Shown one piece after another: positions 35,591 to 43,571 of a stretch of DNA of 64,000 nt. Position 1 is the first letter of the stretch, and every line of letters begins with the position of its first letter. Below the pieces are notes generated by a model, which saw nothing but the letters and a program-made list of their open reading frames with translations, was not told where the DNA came from and made no database searches. The translations under genes and the position numbers were made by a program. The stretch comes from Streptomyces thermolilacinus SPC6 (GTDB lineage Bacteria > Actinomycetota > Actinomycetes > Streptomycetales > Streptomycetaceae): NCBI RefSeq assembly GCF_000478605.2, contig NZ_ASHX02000001.1:3697895-3761894 (forward strand), written 5' to 3'.

Positions 35591-37005
35591 GACAGGCACT
35601 TGCGGTAGTCCCCCACCGAGTGGATCTCGTAGACGCACTCATCGGATTCGATGTTCGCCCCGTGCAGGCGGTTCCGCTTGATCACGACACCTTCACCGGC
35701 CTCCAGGGTCAGCGACGACCCCAGTCCGCTCTCGAAGCGCATCGTGCCCGAGACGATGTGGCACAGCTCGTCGCCGTCGTGGCAGTGGGTGTTGGACAGC
35801 TCGCCGCGCGGCTCGACCAGGTGCGCGACCGGGGCGTCCACCTTCCCCTGCTTCAGACCCTCGAAGACCGGGCCGTGCAGCTTCTTCAGCTCCGGCTGGT
35901 CGTCCATCCACGCGATCTGCGCGGAGAAGTCCTTGTCGGCGATGTCGAGGAGGACGCGGTACTCCTCGATGCCGCGCACGATCTCCGGGATGATCCCCTC
36001 GCCGTGCGCCTCCACCAGCGGCTTGATGATCTTCTCGCGTGCCATCCGGCCGTGGTGCTGGTCGATGTGGACGTGCTCCGTGAAGTACGTCGTGTCCACC
36101 TCGTCACCGAAGACGCCGCGCAGCAGACGGTCGGCGCGGCGGCAGAAGTCCACCAGCGAGCTCTCCGTGTAGTAGAGCGCCCCCACGTAGCGGAAGAACA
36201 ACTCGTGGTTCTTGCCCAGGTAGTGGAAGTAGTTGTTCAGCAGGAGGCTGCTGTTCAGGTAGTACTGCCAGTAGCGGTGCACGTCCGACTCCAGGCCGAC
36301 GGACTCCAGGGTCCGCTCGAAGAGGGTGCTGTGCTTCGTCTCGTGCACCCCGTAGCCGTACTCGTCGATGACGACCTTGAACCACTCGGACTGGACCTTG
36401 CCGTAGTAGCCGAGGACGTTGCGCATCATCGGCGACGCCTCGGACAGGAAGTCGGGGGCGAACTGGACCAGCCACATGCGGGCCGCGCGCTCCGGGTCGC
36501 TGGAGCCGGTGATCGCGGCCTCCGTCGGGGTCTGCTCCTCGGAGTCGCCCATGTCGAGGGAGTCCAGGTAGCTGTCGAGGCTGGCCGCCGTCCACTTGCC
36601 GGACGTCTCCACCTCGTCGTCGAGGAAGCCGAAGGCGTACCGCTCCAGGGCCGGGCGGATGCGTTCTCCGAGCGCCCGGTTGGAGGGGCTGTAGAACGCC
36701 CGGAAGTCGTCCTCCTTGCCCTGGAGGCCGCCCTTGGGGAAGAACACGAGGTCCGCCTCGTACACGCAGGTCAGCATGCGCTGCACGGCCAGGCTCGTGT
36801 AGTCGAGAATGTTCTCCCGGCCGGGTATGCGGTCGAAGTCGAGATACGGGAGGACCTGCGGCCGCAACTGGCGCCGGTAGGGGTTGTCATGGTTCTCCCA
36901 GTCCTCGTTGTCGAGGAACACGGGATTGGTGGCGTACTGCACGATGGCGTCGCGCAGTTCCGCGCCGGCGAGCTGGAACGGGACGTGCTGGGGGACGTGA
37001 CTCAT
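35587..37005 (-). CDS. sznF: SznF-like N-nitrosating metalloenzyme (diiron haem-oxygenase-like + cupin)
   Basis: A 472-residue enzyme with an N-terminal helical region, a haem-oxygenase-like diiron domain (about 130-350) and a C-terminal cupin (about 385-470). SznF of streptozotocin biosynthesis hydroxylates Nω-methyl-arginine twice at its diiron site, then rearranges it to an N-nitrosourea at the cupin iron. From memory, SznF ligands are Glu189, Glu215, His225, Glu281, His311, Asp315, His318 (diiron) and His407, His409, His448 (cupin). This protein has exactly those residues at those numbers. GGGAGAGCACCTC precedes the ATG. The methyltransferase gene upstream supplies the expected substrate. 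Confidence 0.92.
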   Translation of the reverse strand: MSHVPQHVPFQLAGAELRDAIVQYATNPVFLDNEDWENHDNPYRRQLRPQVLPYLDFDRIPGRENILDYTSLAVQRMLTCVYEADLVFFPKGGLQGKEDDFRAFYSPSNRALGERIRPALERYAFGFLDDEVETSGKWTAASLDSYLDSLDMGDSEEQTPTEAAITGSSDPERAARMWLVQFAPDFLSEASPMMRNVLGYYGKVQSEWFKVVIDEYGYGVHETKHSTLFERTLESVGLESDVHRYWQYYLNSSLLLNNYFHYLGKNHELFFRYVGALYYTESSLVDFCRRADRLLRGVFGDEVDTTYFTEHVHIDQHHGRMAREKIIKPLVEAHGEGIIPEIVRGIEEYRVLLDIADKDFSAQIAWMDDQPELKKLHGPVFEGLKQGKVDAPVAHLVEPRGELSNTHCHDGDELCHIVSGTMRFESGLGSSLTLEAGEGVVIKRNRLHGANIESDECVYEIHSVGDYRKCLS

Positions 37006-37172
37006 GAGGTGCTCTCCCTTGTTCCGTCGTGCTCCGTCTGTTCCGTGGTGGTCCGTCGTGCGCTGTCGTCGTCGGGCCGTCCGGGGCACCCGCGTCAACC
37101 GGATCGTCCGCGCCGCCCGCGTCGTCCGGGCTGTGCGGGGCGTCCGCGCGGGGCTGGAGGGCGGGGGAGGGG
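37006..37172. repeat. Intergenic degenerate CGTCGTG/CCGTGGTGG repeats
   Basis: A 167-bp spacer between the SznE-like and SznF-like genes is made of degenerate short repeats (GTCCGTC, CGTGGTGG, CGTCGTC). No gene was seen. Confidence 0.45.
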
Positions 37173-38264
37173 TCAGGCGCTCGCACTGAGCGCGAAGTCG
37201 CTCCACCGCAGCCGTACGGAGACGGTCTCGCCCGCTTTCACGGGTATGGGCTTCTCCAGCGGCACCCAGCCCTGCATCCAGTGGGAGGAGGTGTTCTCCG
37301 GGGAGTTGCACAGGGTGATCCCGCCGCCCATGTCCAGCTCGAACCAGACGGCCAGGGCGTGCGCCTCCCCGTCGGCGGTCGCGGGCAGCGAAACCACCCG
37401 CTCCCCGGGCGTCAGGGCGTCCCGGACCAGGTCGAACTCCAGCACACATGCCGCGTCCGACATGAACCGGTGCGGCCACGTGTCCAGCCGGACCGGGAAG
37501 TGCCCGCGGGTCGCCAGGGCGTTCATCAGCGACACGTCGAAACCGCCCGCCGTCGTGACCTGGTTCAGCTTCAGTACGGCGTCGCTGGTGACGAGCCGCC
37601 CGTGCAGCCGCGCCGCCGACGGGAGCATGATGCCGTCCGGGGAGAGCAGATGTTCCCGGGCGTGCCGTACCGCGGGCAGCAGTCCCTCCCCGATGAGGCC
37701 GCAGTCGACGATCTCCGACACGAGGACGTCCACGGGCGCTTCGAGGTCCTGGCCCACCTCCAACCGCGTGGAGGGCTTGCCGATCACGGTGACGACATCG
37801 GACAGTCCGTGCGCGTCCACCACCTGCCGGGCGACCTCGGCCAGCAGCGGGTTCATCTCGCAGGTGATCACCCGGCCGGCACCGGCGCGGGCGGCGGCCA
37901 TGGCGAGCAGCCCGCTGCCCGAGCCGATGTCCAGGACGCTCGCCCCGGGAGGGATGGCCTTGCCGAGTGCGGTGACCAGGGCATCGTTGCGCTCCGTGTC
38001 GTTCAGCATGGCGAAGTGCCAACGGGGCACGCTCCTGCGGGCGATGTCGGAGAAGACCCCCGACGCGCCGCCCGGCTCCGAGGGCGTCCGGAGCAGCGAG
38101 GACGCCTGGTCCGCCATTTCGCTCATTTCCTGGGCGAGCAACTGCAGCGACGCCGCGATGAGGCGTTGCTGCGAGCCGCTCGGCGACACGTTCGCACCGT
38201 CGTCCGGCCCGGCATCGTGCTCCGATGCCGTGGCCTGTCCACGCTGTGCTTGCTGGATGTGCAC
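37173..38264 (-). CDS. sznE: PRMT-like arginine N-methyltransferase (SznE-like)
   Basis: A 363-residue class I SAM methyltransferase of the PRMT type. Motif I is VLDIGSGSGLLAM (about 110-122), with the acidic ribose-binding Glu136 in TCEMNP and the PRMT double-E region SEIVDCGLIGEG (Glu184, Glu193). Streptozotocin SznE methylates free L-arginine to Nω-methyl-L-arginine, the SznF substrate. GTG at 38264 is chosen because GAGGAGCAGTCG precedes it; TTG at 38312 would add 16 residues without a proper ribosome-binding site. It is the first gene of the biosynthetic series, with a 260-bp promoter-sized gap upstream. Confidence 0.88.
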   Translation of the reverse strand: MHIQQAQRGQATASEHDAGPDDGANVSPSGSQQRLIAASLQLLAQEMSEMADQASSLLRTPSEPGGASGVFSDIARRSVPRWHFAMLNDTERNDALVTALGKAIPPGASVLDIGSGSGLLAMAAARAGAGRVITCEMNPLLAEVARQVVDAHGLSDVVTVIGKPSTRLEVGQDLEAPVDVLVSEIVDCGLIGEGLLPAVRHAREHLLSPDGIMLPSAARLHGRLVTSDAVLKLNQVTTAGGFDVSLMNALATRGHFPVRLDTWPHRFMSDAACVLEFDLVRDALTPGERVVSLPATADGEAHALAVWFELDMGGGITLCNSPENTSSHWMQGWVPLEKPIPVKAGETVSVRLRWSDFALSASA

Positions 38265-38524
38265 CGACTGCTCCTCACGCTGAATCGCCGGGTTGACCGT
38301 GGTGCGAGGCAAGCCTTGAAGGTCGTGCGCCTTCGCGAAGCGACCGTATGCGGCGGCGGTGGTGCAGACCTTCAGCGGCTCTTGAGCGTCAGCGGCAGTT
38401 TCCGGTGACGGACCGTGGTCGGTACGCCGCAGATGACCAGGGCTTATGCCAGAGGAAGCGGATGTCTATAGCGCGCAGGCAGGTTGCAGGCCTGTTCTCC
38501 GGTTGATTCGGTGTGATCCGGCGA

Positions 38525-39394
38525 CTACGTGGCGTCGTGGAAGATCAGCCCCAGGACGTGCCGTCGGCCGCTGTGCACGGCGCTGACCCCGTGCCGCAGC
38601 GTCACCCTGCTCCAGCCGCGCACGGAGCGCACCGGACGGTGGTTGACAGCGAAGATCATCCCTTGTCCCTGCGCGGGCCGCTTTACGAGAGGCCGTGACT
38701 GGGCGCGAGGCCGCTGCTCCACGAAGACGCTCTCCCCACCGGTGAAGTCCTCGTCCGGCCGGTCCAGCATGACCGCCACCTGCAAGGGGAACGTCAGCTC
38801 CCCGTACACGTCCTGGTGGAGGCAGTTGTATCCGCCCGCCTCGTAGCGGAGCAGCAGCGGCGTGGGGCGGTGCTGTCCGGCGGCGGCGCACGCCGCGAGG
38901 AGGCCCTCGTGGTCAGGGGGGAAGCCGGGCTGGCCCAGCCGCTCCGCCCAGGTGTTGGCGATCCCCGCGAGCGGCGGGTAGAGCCGCTGCCTCAGCGTCC
39001 GGACCAGGTCCGGCAGCGGGTGGGCGAAGTAGCGGTAGCTGCCCTCACCGAACCGGTGCCGCGCCATCGTCACCGTGCTGCGGAACAGCGCGGGCTCGTC
39101 GAACAGCTCCCGCACCTCGGCGCACTGGTCCGGGGTCAGCAGCGGCGCGGTGAGCGCCACGCCTTCCGTGTCCAACTCGGCCGCGAGAGTCTCCCAGTCG
39201 AGGCCCTGGAGAGCGGACAGCTCAGCGCCGGGCGCGCCATCGGCGAGCCGCCTGTCGGCGGCTGTGCGCGAGGGCCGGGGGGCGGCGTCGGGCCGGGGCT
39301 CCGGGGCGGACTCGGGGGCGGGCTCCGGCTGCTGGGGCCCGGCGTGGGCCAGGCCGGGCAGATGCGGGGTTTCGTAGGCGCTCACGTGTTCCAC
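38525..39394 (-). CDS. 2OG-Fe(II) oxygenase (Oxygenase-NA type)
   Basis: A 289-residue protein whose C-terminal ~200 residues form an Fe(II)/2-oxoglutarate oxygenase domain with LHQDVYGE (H-x-D), a distal His region near RHGVSAVH and a closing HVLGLIFHDAT. It resembles the predicted nucleic-acid oxygenase family often linked to ada/ogt genes, so an AlkB-like dealkylation role is plausible. The first ~75 residues are Pro/Ala-rich and disordered. It is the last gene of the alkylation-protection operon. Start GTG 39394 or 39385. Confidence 0.82.
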   Translation of the reverse strand: MEHVSAYETPHLPGLAHAGPQQPEPAPESAPEPRPDAAPRPSRTAADRRLADGAPGAELSALQGLDWETLAAELDTEGVALTAPLLTPDQCAEVRELFDEPALFRSTVTMARHRFGEGSYRYFAHPLPDLVRTLRQRLYPPLAGIANTWAERLGQPGFPPDHEGLLAACAAAGQHRPTPLLLRYEAGGYNCLHQDVYGELTFPLQVAVMLDRPDEDFTGGESVFVEQRPRAQSRPLVKRPAQGQGMIFAVNHRPVRSVRGWSRVTLRHGVSAVHSGRRHVLGLIFHDAT

Positions 39395-39455
39395 TCTTCA
39401 GGGCTGTTGGAGATGGCGGGCGCCGACGACGGGGGAGTGCGCCGACGCCCGCCGG

Positions 39456-40025
39456 TCACAGGGGGAGGCGATCCGCCGGGCGGTCCGCCGCTTCGAGATC
39501 CAGCAGGTACCGCTTGGCTTCGAGGCCACCCGCGTACCCGCTGAGGCTGCCGGTCGAGCCGACGATCCGATGGCACGGCAGCACCACGCACAGCGGGTTG
39601 CTCCCGAGCGCCGTCCCGACCGCCCGGGCGGCCCGGGGCCGCTCGAGCGCCGCGGCGAGCCGCAGATACGTCGAGGTCTGCCCGTACGGCACGAACTGGG
39701 CCAGCATCGAGACGGTCCTGCGGCTGAACGGCGTGGCGAGCCGCAGGTCCATCGGCACGGTGAAGTCCCGGCGGGCCCCGGCGAGATAGGCGTCGAGCTG
39801 CGCCCGCGCCTCGTCCAGTATCCGCCGCTGCGCCGGTCCGGCCGCCGTCTCCTCGACCGGGCGCAGCGCGGCTCTGCGGAGCCGGCCGGCGGCTTCCTCG
39901 CCCGGGTCGAAGCAGCACAGCACGAGCGCCTCGTCCGTGGCCGCCAGCACGAGCGGCCCGAGCGGCGTCGTGTGCACCGCCACGGCCGCGCTGGTGTCAC
40001 CGGTGGGGTGATTCGTGGTTCGCAT
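39456..40025 (-). CDS. ogt: Methylated-DNA-[protein]-cysteine S-methyltransferase (Ogt/MGMT)
   Basis: A 189-residue suicide repair protein that removes methyl from O6-methylguanine onto Cys151 in LPCHRIVG. The helix-turn-helix Arg region (PYGQTSTYLRLAAAL) and the SLSGYAGG active-site loop are present. GGAGTTCCC precedes the ATG. N-nitroso-N-methylureas chiefly kill by O6-methylguanine, so this is the expected self-resistance factor beside the SznE/SznF-like genes. Confidence 0.93.
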   Translation of the reverse strand: MRTTNHPTGDTSAAVAVHTTPLGPLVLAATDEALVLCCFDPGEEAAGRLRRAALRPVEETAAGPAQRRILDEARAQLDAYLAGARRDFTVPMDLRLATPFSRRTVSMLAQFVPYGQTSTYLRLAAALERPRAARAVGTALGSNPLCVVLPCHRIVGSTGSLSGYAGGLEAKRYLLDLEAADRPADRLPL

Positions 40026-40066
40026 GGGAACTCCGTGGTGATTCGTCGTCGCTGCCCGGCCCGCCG

Positions 40067-40873
40067 TCACACGGTGACTGGCCTGCAGCTCTTGCACGCG
40101 CGGTAACCGGCCCGGCTGGCCTCGCGCGCCGTACGGAACGGGACCTGGTGGCGCGGACCGATACGGCGGGCGTTGGCACACGTCGGATGGCAGTAGATGC
40201 GGGTCGTGTCGCTGCCGAGGAAGACGACCCCGCCTTCGCGGAGCTCCGCCACCCGCCCCAGGTCGATCCCCTCCCCGGCGCGCAGCGCGTCACCCACGTC
40301 CGGCAGGAGATCGGCGTCGAACGGGGCGCCGCCGTCGTGCGTCACACGGTGGGAGGGGATCAGCACGGCCACCGGGTTCTTCGCCAGCGCGCCGCCCACC
40401 GCCGCCGCCGGGACATCGGCCTCCCGGGCGATCCAGTCGACGGGCCTCAGCTGGCCCGACGGGATCGTCCGTACGGCTTCCAGCACGGCCCGCTCGACCT
40501 CGGTGAGGCCCGTCAGATCGACCGGCAGCCGCCGCGCCCGCCCCGTGCGCAGCGCCGTCACGACCCCCGGGAACGGCTTGGCCGACCGTATGGCCGAGCG
40601 GTGCGTGCGGGCGTGGTGCAGCTCCTCGAAGGCCGCCGCCGTGAGCCCCGCGGAGTCGAGCGCGGCACCCGTCACGGCGTGCGGAGCGGACGCCACGTAG
40701 AGGCCTCCGGCGGGCGTCTCGACGCGGACGTACGTGTCGTACCGGTTGCGCTGGATGCCGACGCGCCGCAGGACGCGCAGGGCGAAGTCCTCCGGTGGGT
40801 CGGCGGAGAGACCGATCAGCTCTCCGGCCACCCGTTCGAGACTGGTCACCGCCTCATGGTCACTCTGATTCAC
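40067..40873 (-). CDS. Ada-type zinc domain fused to alkyltransferase-like domain
   Basis: A 268-residue protein. The middle (about 125-185) is an Ogt-like winged-helix domain, but the acceptor motif PCHR reads IPSHRV (Ser174), as in alkyltransferase-like (ATL) proteins that bind O6-alkylguanine without removing it. The C-terminus is an Ada zinc domain with Cys228-x3-Cys232 and Cys260-x2-Cys263, which in E. coli Ada repairs methylphosphotriesters. There is no AraC domain, and domain order is the reverse of E. coli Ada. The GTG overlaps the sigma-factor stop (GTGA), with GGAGGTGACGAC before it. Confidence 0.85.
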   Translation of the reverse strand: MNQSDHEAVTSLERVAGELIGLSADPPEDFALRVLRRVGIQRNRYDTYVRVETPAGGLYVASAPHAVTGAALDSAGLTAAAFEELHHARTHRSAIRSAKPFPGVVTALRTGRARRLPVDLTGLTEVERAVLEAVRTIPSGQLRPVDWIAREADVPAAAVGGALAKNPVAVLIPSHRVTHDGGAPFDADLLPDVGDALRAGEGIDLGRVAELREGGVVFLGSDTTRIYCHPTCANARRIGPRHQVPFRTAREASRAGYRACKSCRPVTV

Positions 40874-41460
40874 GTCGTCACCTCCAACACGGCTGTTTCC
40901 GGATCCATCAGCTGGCGGAGCGCTCTCAGCCCTCTGGACACCTGTGCCTTGGCCGTCCCGACCGCGCACCCCTGCACCTCTGCCACTTCCGCGTAGCTCA
41001 TCCCCAAGACGTGGCGGAGCACGACCGCTATCCGGTGGTGCTCGGGCAGCTGCACCAAGGCGGTGACCAGGCGTCGCCTGTCGTCCGCCTGCTCCGCGCG
41101 CTCCTCAGGGCCCGGCCTGCGGTCGGCCCACGAAGCGGCGGCCTCCTCCACGGACATCCCCGACAGGGCGGGGCGCCGCGTGCTGCCGCGGACGTGGTTG
41201 CGCCAGACGTTCGCGGCGATCGCCATCAGCCAGGCACGGGGCTTCAGCTCCCTCCGTCGCTCGGGGTCGTACCCCTGTAATGCGGTGTAGGCGCGCAGGA
41301 ACGCGTCCTGTGCCAGGTCGTCCGCCTCGGTCGCCGAGCCGGTGATCCGGAACAGGAACGTGTACACCGCCCTCCCATACACCCGGACCAGCTCGGTGAA
41401 GCCACCGTCCAGATCCGCAGCCAGGAGCTCGGTCAGCTGCTGCTCGGCCTTGTCGTCCAT
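40870..41460 (-). CDS. ECF-family RNA polymerase sigma factor
   Basis: A 196-residue sigma-70 factor with region 2 (TEADDLAQDAFLRAYTAL) and region 4 (LPEHHRIAVVLRHVLGMSYAEVAEVQGCAVGTAKAQVSRGLRAL). It heads the operon of Ada-like, Ogt and 2OG-oxygenase genes. No anti-sigma gene is adjacent. The first downstream partner carries a damage-sensing Ada zinc domain, suggesting that control of this sigma is tied to alkylation. The start is uncertain (ATG 41460; upstream in-frame GTG/ATG lack clear ribosome-binding sites). Confidence 0.88.
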   Translation of the reverse strand: MDDKAEQQLTELLAADLDGGFTELVRVYGRAVYTFLFRITGSATEADDLAQDAFLRAYTALQGYDPERRRELKPRAWLMAIAANVWRNHVRGSTRRPALSGMSVEEAAASWADRRPGPEERAEQADDRRRLVTALVQLPEHHRIAVVLRHVLGMSYAEVAEVQGCAVGTAKAQVSRGLRALRQLMDPETAVLEVTT

Positions 41461-41636
41461 CAATAAGAGGAACACCGACCCGGCCGGAATGGTTGCAGAG
41501 GTCTTCTCGTGCGGCCGCGTCCCCTTCCCGGAGGCTCCATGGACCGGACGCCGCCGGCGCGCCCCGCCCAGACCGGTGGCGCCCTCCTCCGGAGTGGCCA
41601 CTGCTTCCGTTCGGCTCCAGCTGCCGCGGGTGAGGC

Positions 41637-41667
41637 TTGACCCTCACGTGGCGTGAGGCTGGATAGT
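41637..41667 (+). promoter_or_regulatory. MerR-type promoter with 19-bp spacer and operator palindrome
   Basis: TTGACC at 41637-41642 and GATAGT at 41662-41667 are 19 bp apart, the long spacer typical of MerR-controlled promoters. Between them lies CTCACG-TGG-CGTGAG (41643-41657). The -10 box ends 7 bp before the GTG start, implying a leaderless transcript. The downstream gene encodes a MerR protein, so autoregulation is likely. Confidence 0.75.
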
Positions 41668-41674
41668 CGGTGCC

Positions 41675-42790
41675 GTGGAGGATCACTGGACCGTCGGAAG
41701 CGTGGCCGAGTTGGCGGGCGTGAGCGTCCGCACGCTGCATCACTATGACGAGATAGGGCTTGTCCGGCCGTCGGCGCGGACCGCGGCCGGATACCGGGCC
41801 TACCTGCCGGGCGACGTGGAGCGGCTGCGGGAGGTGCTGGCCTATCGGAGGTTGGGCTTCGGCCTGCGGGAGGTCGCGGAACTGGTCGGCGACCCGTCCA
41901 CCGACGCGGTCGCGCACCTGCGCCGACTGCGCGGTCTGCTGCTGGAGCGGCGTGATCGCGCCGACGCCATGGTGGCGGCCATCGACAGGGAACTCGAGGT
42001 ACGGGCGAAGGGGCTGACGGTGACGCCGGAGGAGCAACTGGGGATGCTCGGTGCACGGCTGTACGACGCGATCGGCGGCGCTTACACCGCGACACGGCGT
42101 ACCGACCCGCGGATCGCCGCGCGGATATGGGACGCGCTCGGGGACGCGCAGACGGTGCTGAACGTGGGGGCAGGCACCGGCTCCTACGAACCCGCTGATC
42201 GCGACGTGACCGCGGTGGAGCCCTCCGCGGTCATGCGGGCGCAACGGCCTGCCGGCTCGGCGCCGTGCGTGGCCGCCGCCGCGGAGAGCCTGCCCTTCGA
42301 GGACCGGTCCTTCGACGTCGCTATGGCCGTCTCCACCGTTCACCACTGGGAGGACTCGATAGCGGGACTGCGCGAGATGCGGCGCGTGGCCCGCCGCGTG
42401 GTGGTGCTCACGTTCGACACGGATGAGCCCGGATGGCAGGACCGGTTCTGGCTCACCCGCGACTACCTGCCCGAGTTCGCCGCCCTCCTGGCGGAGTTTC
42501 CCTCACTTGCTGGCATGGCCGACGCGATCGGCGCCCGCGCCGAGCCGGTGCCCGTCCCGTGGGATTGCGCAGACGGCCTGTTCGAGGCGTACTGGCGCCG
42601 ACCGGCGGCGTATCTGGAGGACCACGTGCGCCGTGCGATGTCGGTGTGGACGAGGGTCGGGCCGGAGGCCGAGCAGCGGGCGGTGCGAAGCCTCAGCGAC
42701 GACCTCGACTCCGGCCGGTGGGCCGAGCGCAACAGCCACCTCGCCGACCTCGACGCGGCAGATCTCGGCCTCCGCCTGCTCATAGCGTGA
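41675..42790 (+). CDS. MerR-family regulator fused to class I SAM methyltransferase
   Basis: A 371-residue fusion. Residues 1 to about 115 are a MerR winged helix-turn-helix plus coiled coil (TVGSVAELAGVSVRTLHHYDEIGLV). Residues about 150-290 are a methyltransferase domain with NVGAGTGSYEP and FDVAMAVSTVHHW. Effector and methyl acceptor are unknown; the enzyme domain may act as a ligand sensor. It is transcribed from a MerR-type promoter, probably leaderless, and is divergent from the alkylation-response sigma gene. Confidence 0.85.
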   Translation: MEDHWTVGSVAELAGVSVRTLHHYDEIGLVRPSARTAAGYRAYLPGDVERLREVLAYRRLGFGLREVAELVGDPSTDAVAHLRRLRGLLLERRDRADAMVAAIDRELEVRAKGLTVTPEEQLGMLGARLYDAIGGAYTATRRTDPRIAARIWDALGDAQTVLNVGAGTGSYEPADRDVTAVEPSAVMRAQRPAGSAPCVAAAAESLPFEDRSFDVAMAVSTVHHWEDSIAGLREMRRVARRVVVLTFDTDEPGWQDRFWLTRDYLPEFAALLAEFPSLAGMADAIGARAEPVPVPWDCADGLFEAYWRRPAAYLEDHVRRAMSVWTRVGPEAEQRAVRSLSDDLDSGRWAERNSHLADLDAADLGLRLLIA

Positions 42791-43571
42791 CCCGCGCGGC
42801 AGGTCAGCGCCATGAGGTCCCCTGGACGGCCCGCCGGTCCGACTGGCTGCCAGCCGGCCCCTCGCGTGTGCCGCCCTGATTCGGCCCCTGTGCGCGGATG
42901 CCATGTGGCATATGTGTGCTGCCAAACCGGAGGCCCTGTCGCCCACTCGGACGACAGGGCCGCTGACCTGGTGTTCATCTGTGCCCCCGGCAGGATTCGA
43001 ACCTGCGACACCCGCTTTAGGAGAGAGGCTGGGTGATCTGCGGGCTGAGCTGCGTCTTCGCCGGCCGAGGAAGCGGGTGGCTACCCGGCTGCGGGGCGCC
43101 GGTGTTGACCGCGGCTGCCCCCTGCATCTGGCACGGTTGTGGCACGAACCTCAGCCGACAACAGTCAGCCACGACGGCGGGTACGCCGACCGACCAGGCG
43201 CGCGTGTGTCTCGCTGCACCCCCACCGGCCTCAGCCACGTTGTCGGGTGTCGTCGGTCAGCCCTTCCGCGGCAAGCGGATCGGCACACGGCTCCGGAGGC
43301 CGTTGCACCTTACGAAATACTCCCAGGTCAAGGTCTTACACCCAGTCAGCCGAGCCTCACCCGTCCACAGACGGTCCACGACGAGGCAGTAGCGGGTAGA
43401 TGTGTCACATGATGACCTGAACGGCGTTGGTGGCACCGCGCACGTCCGATAAGTGTTTGAAGCGCAATTGGAACTATTTGCTCGTTATGTGGCATACAGA
43501 GACTCCGTTGCCTAACAGCTTCGACAAGCCCCGCTTCCTCGCCCGATAGGGGGCCAGCCAGCAACTCTGAG
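42791..43571. other. Gene-free junction region containing the left att site
   Basis: It holds the 48-bp attachment repeat at 42978-43025 and an 18-bp repeat at 43129-43146 that recurs near the other element end. From about 43,400 the G+C drops sharply, marking the cargo. No coding sequence here looks real. Confidence 0.6.
42978..43025. repeat. Left attachment repeat with tRNA-Arg 3' remnant
   Basis: A 48-bp sequence identical to 58592-58639. It contains the 3' half of tRNA-Arg(CCT) on the minus strand (42982-43025) up to the anticodon loop, after which homology stops. It is the att scar left by integration, not a functional tRNA. Confidence 0.95.

Larger units (their letters stand above)
27001..41460. 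other. Candidate N-nitroso (streptozotocin-like) biosynthetic gene cluster
   Basis: A minus-strand series runs from an ECF sigma factor at 41,460 to a LysE exporter at 29,238, and a SARP regulator lies convergent. Key members are the SznE-like methyltransferase and SznF-like nitrosating enzyme. The rest are Rieske, two ATP-grasp ligases, esterase, two exporters and four alkylation-response genes. Many junctions overlap as ATGA or GTGA. Left and right limits are inferred from gene content. Confidence 0.8.

Noticed and set aside
27001..41460. Claim that this is the streptozotocin cluster of S. achromogenes
   Set aside because: The SznE/SznF-like pair supports the chemistry, but I cannot compare the remaining genes without a database, and no amino-sugar gene is seen.
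42982..43025. Possible second tRNA-Arg gene
   Set aside because: Only the 3' half matches; there is no acceptor 5' strand, D-arm or anticodon-stem partner. It is an att remnant.
43440..43500. TTGGAA...-type promoter for the restriction genes
   Set aside because: Several AT-rich hexamers fit loosely and none has a clear -35/-10 pair; the region is AT-rich throughout.
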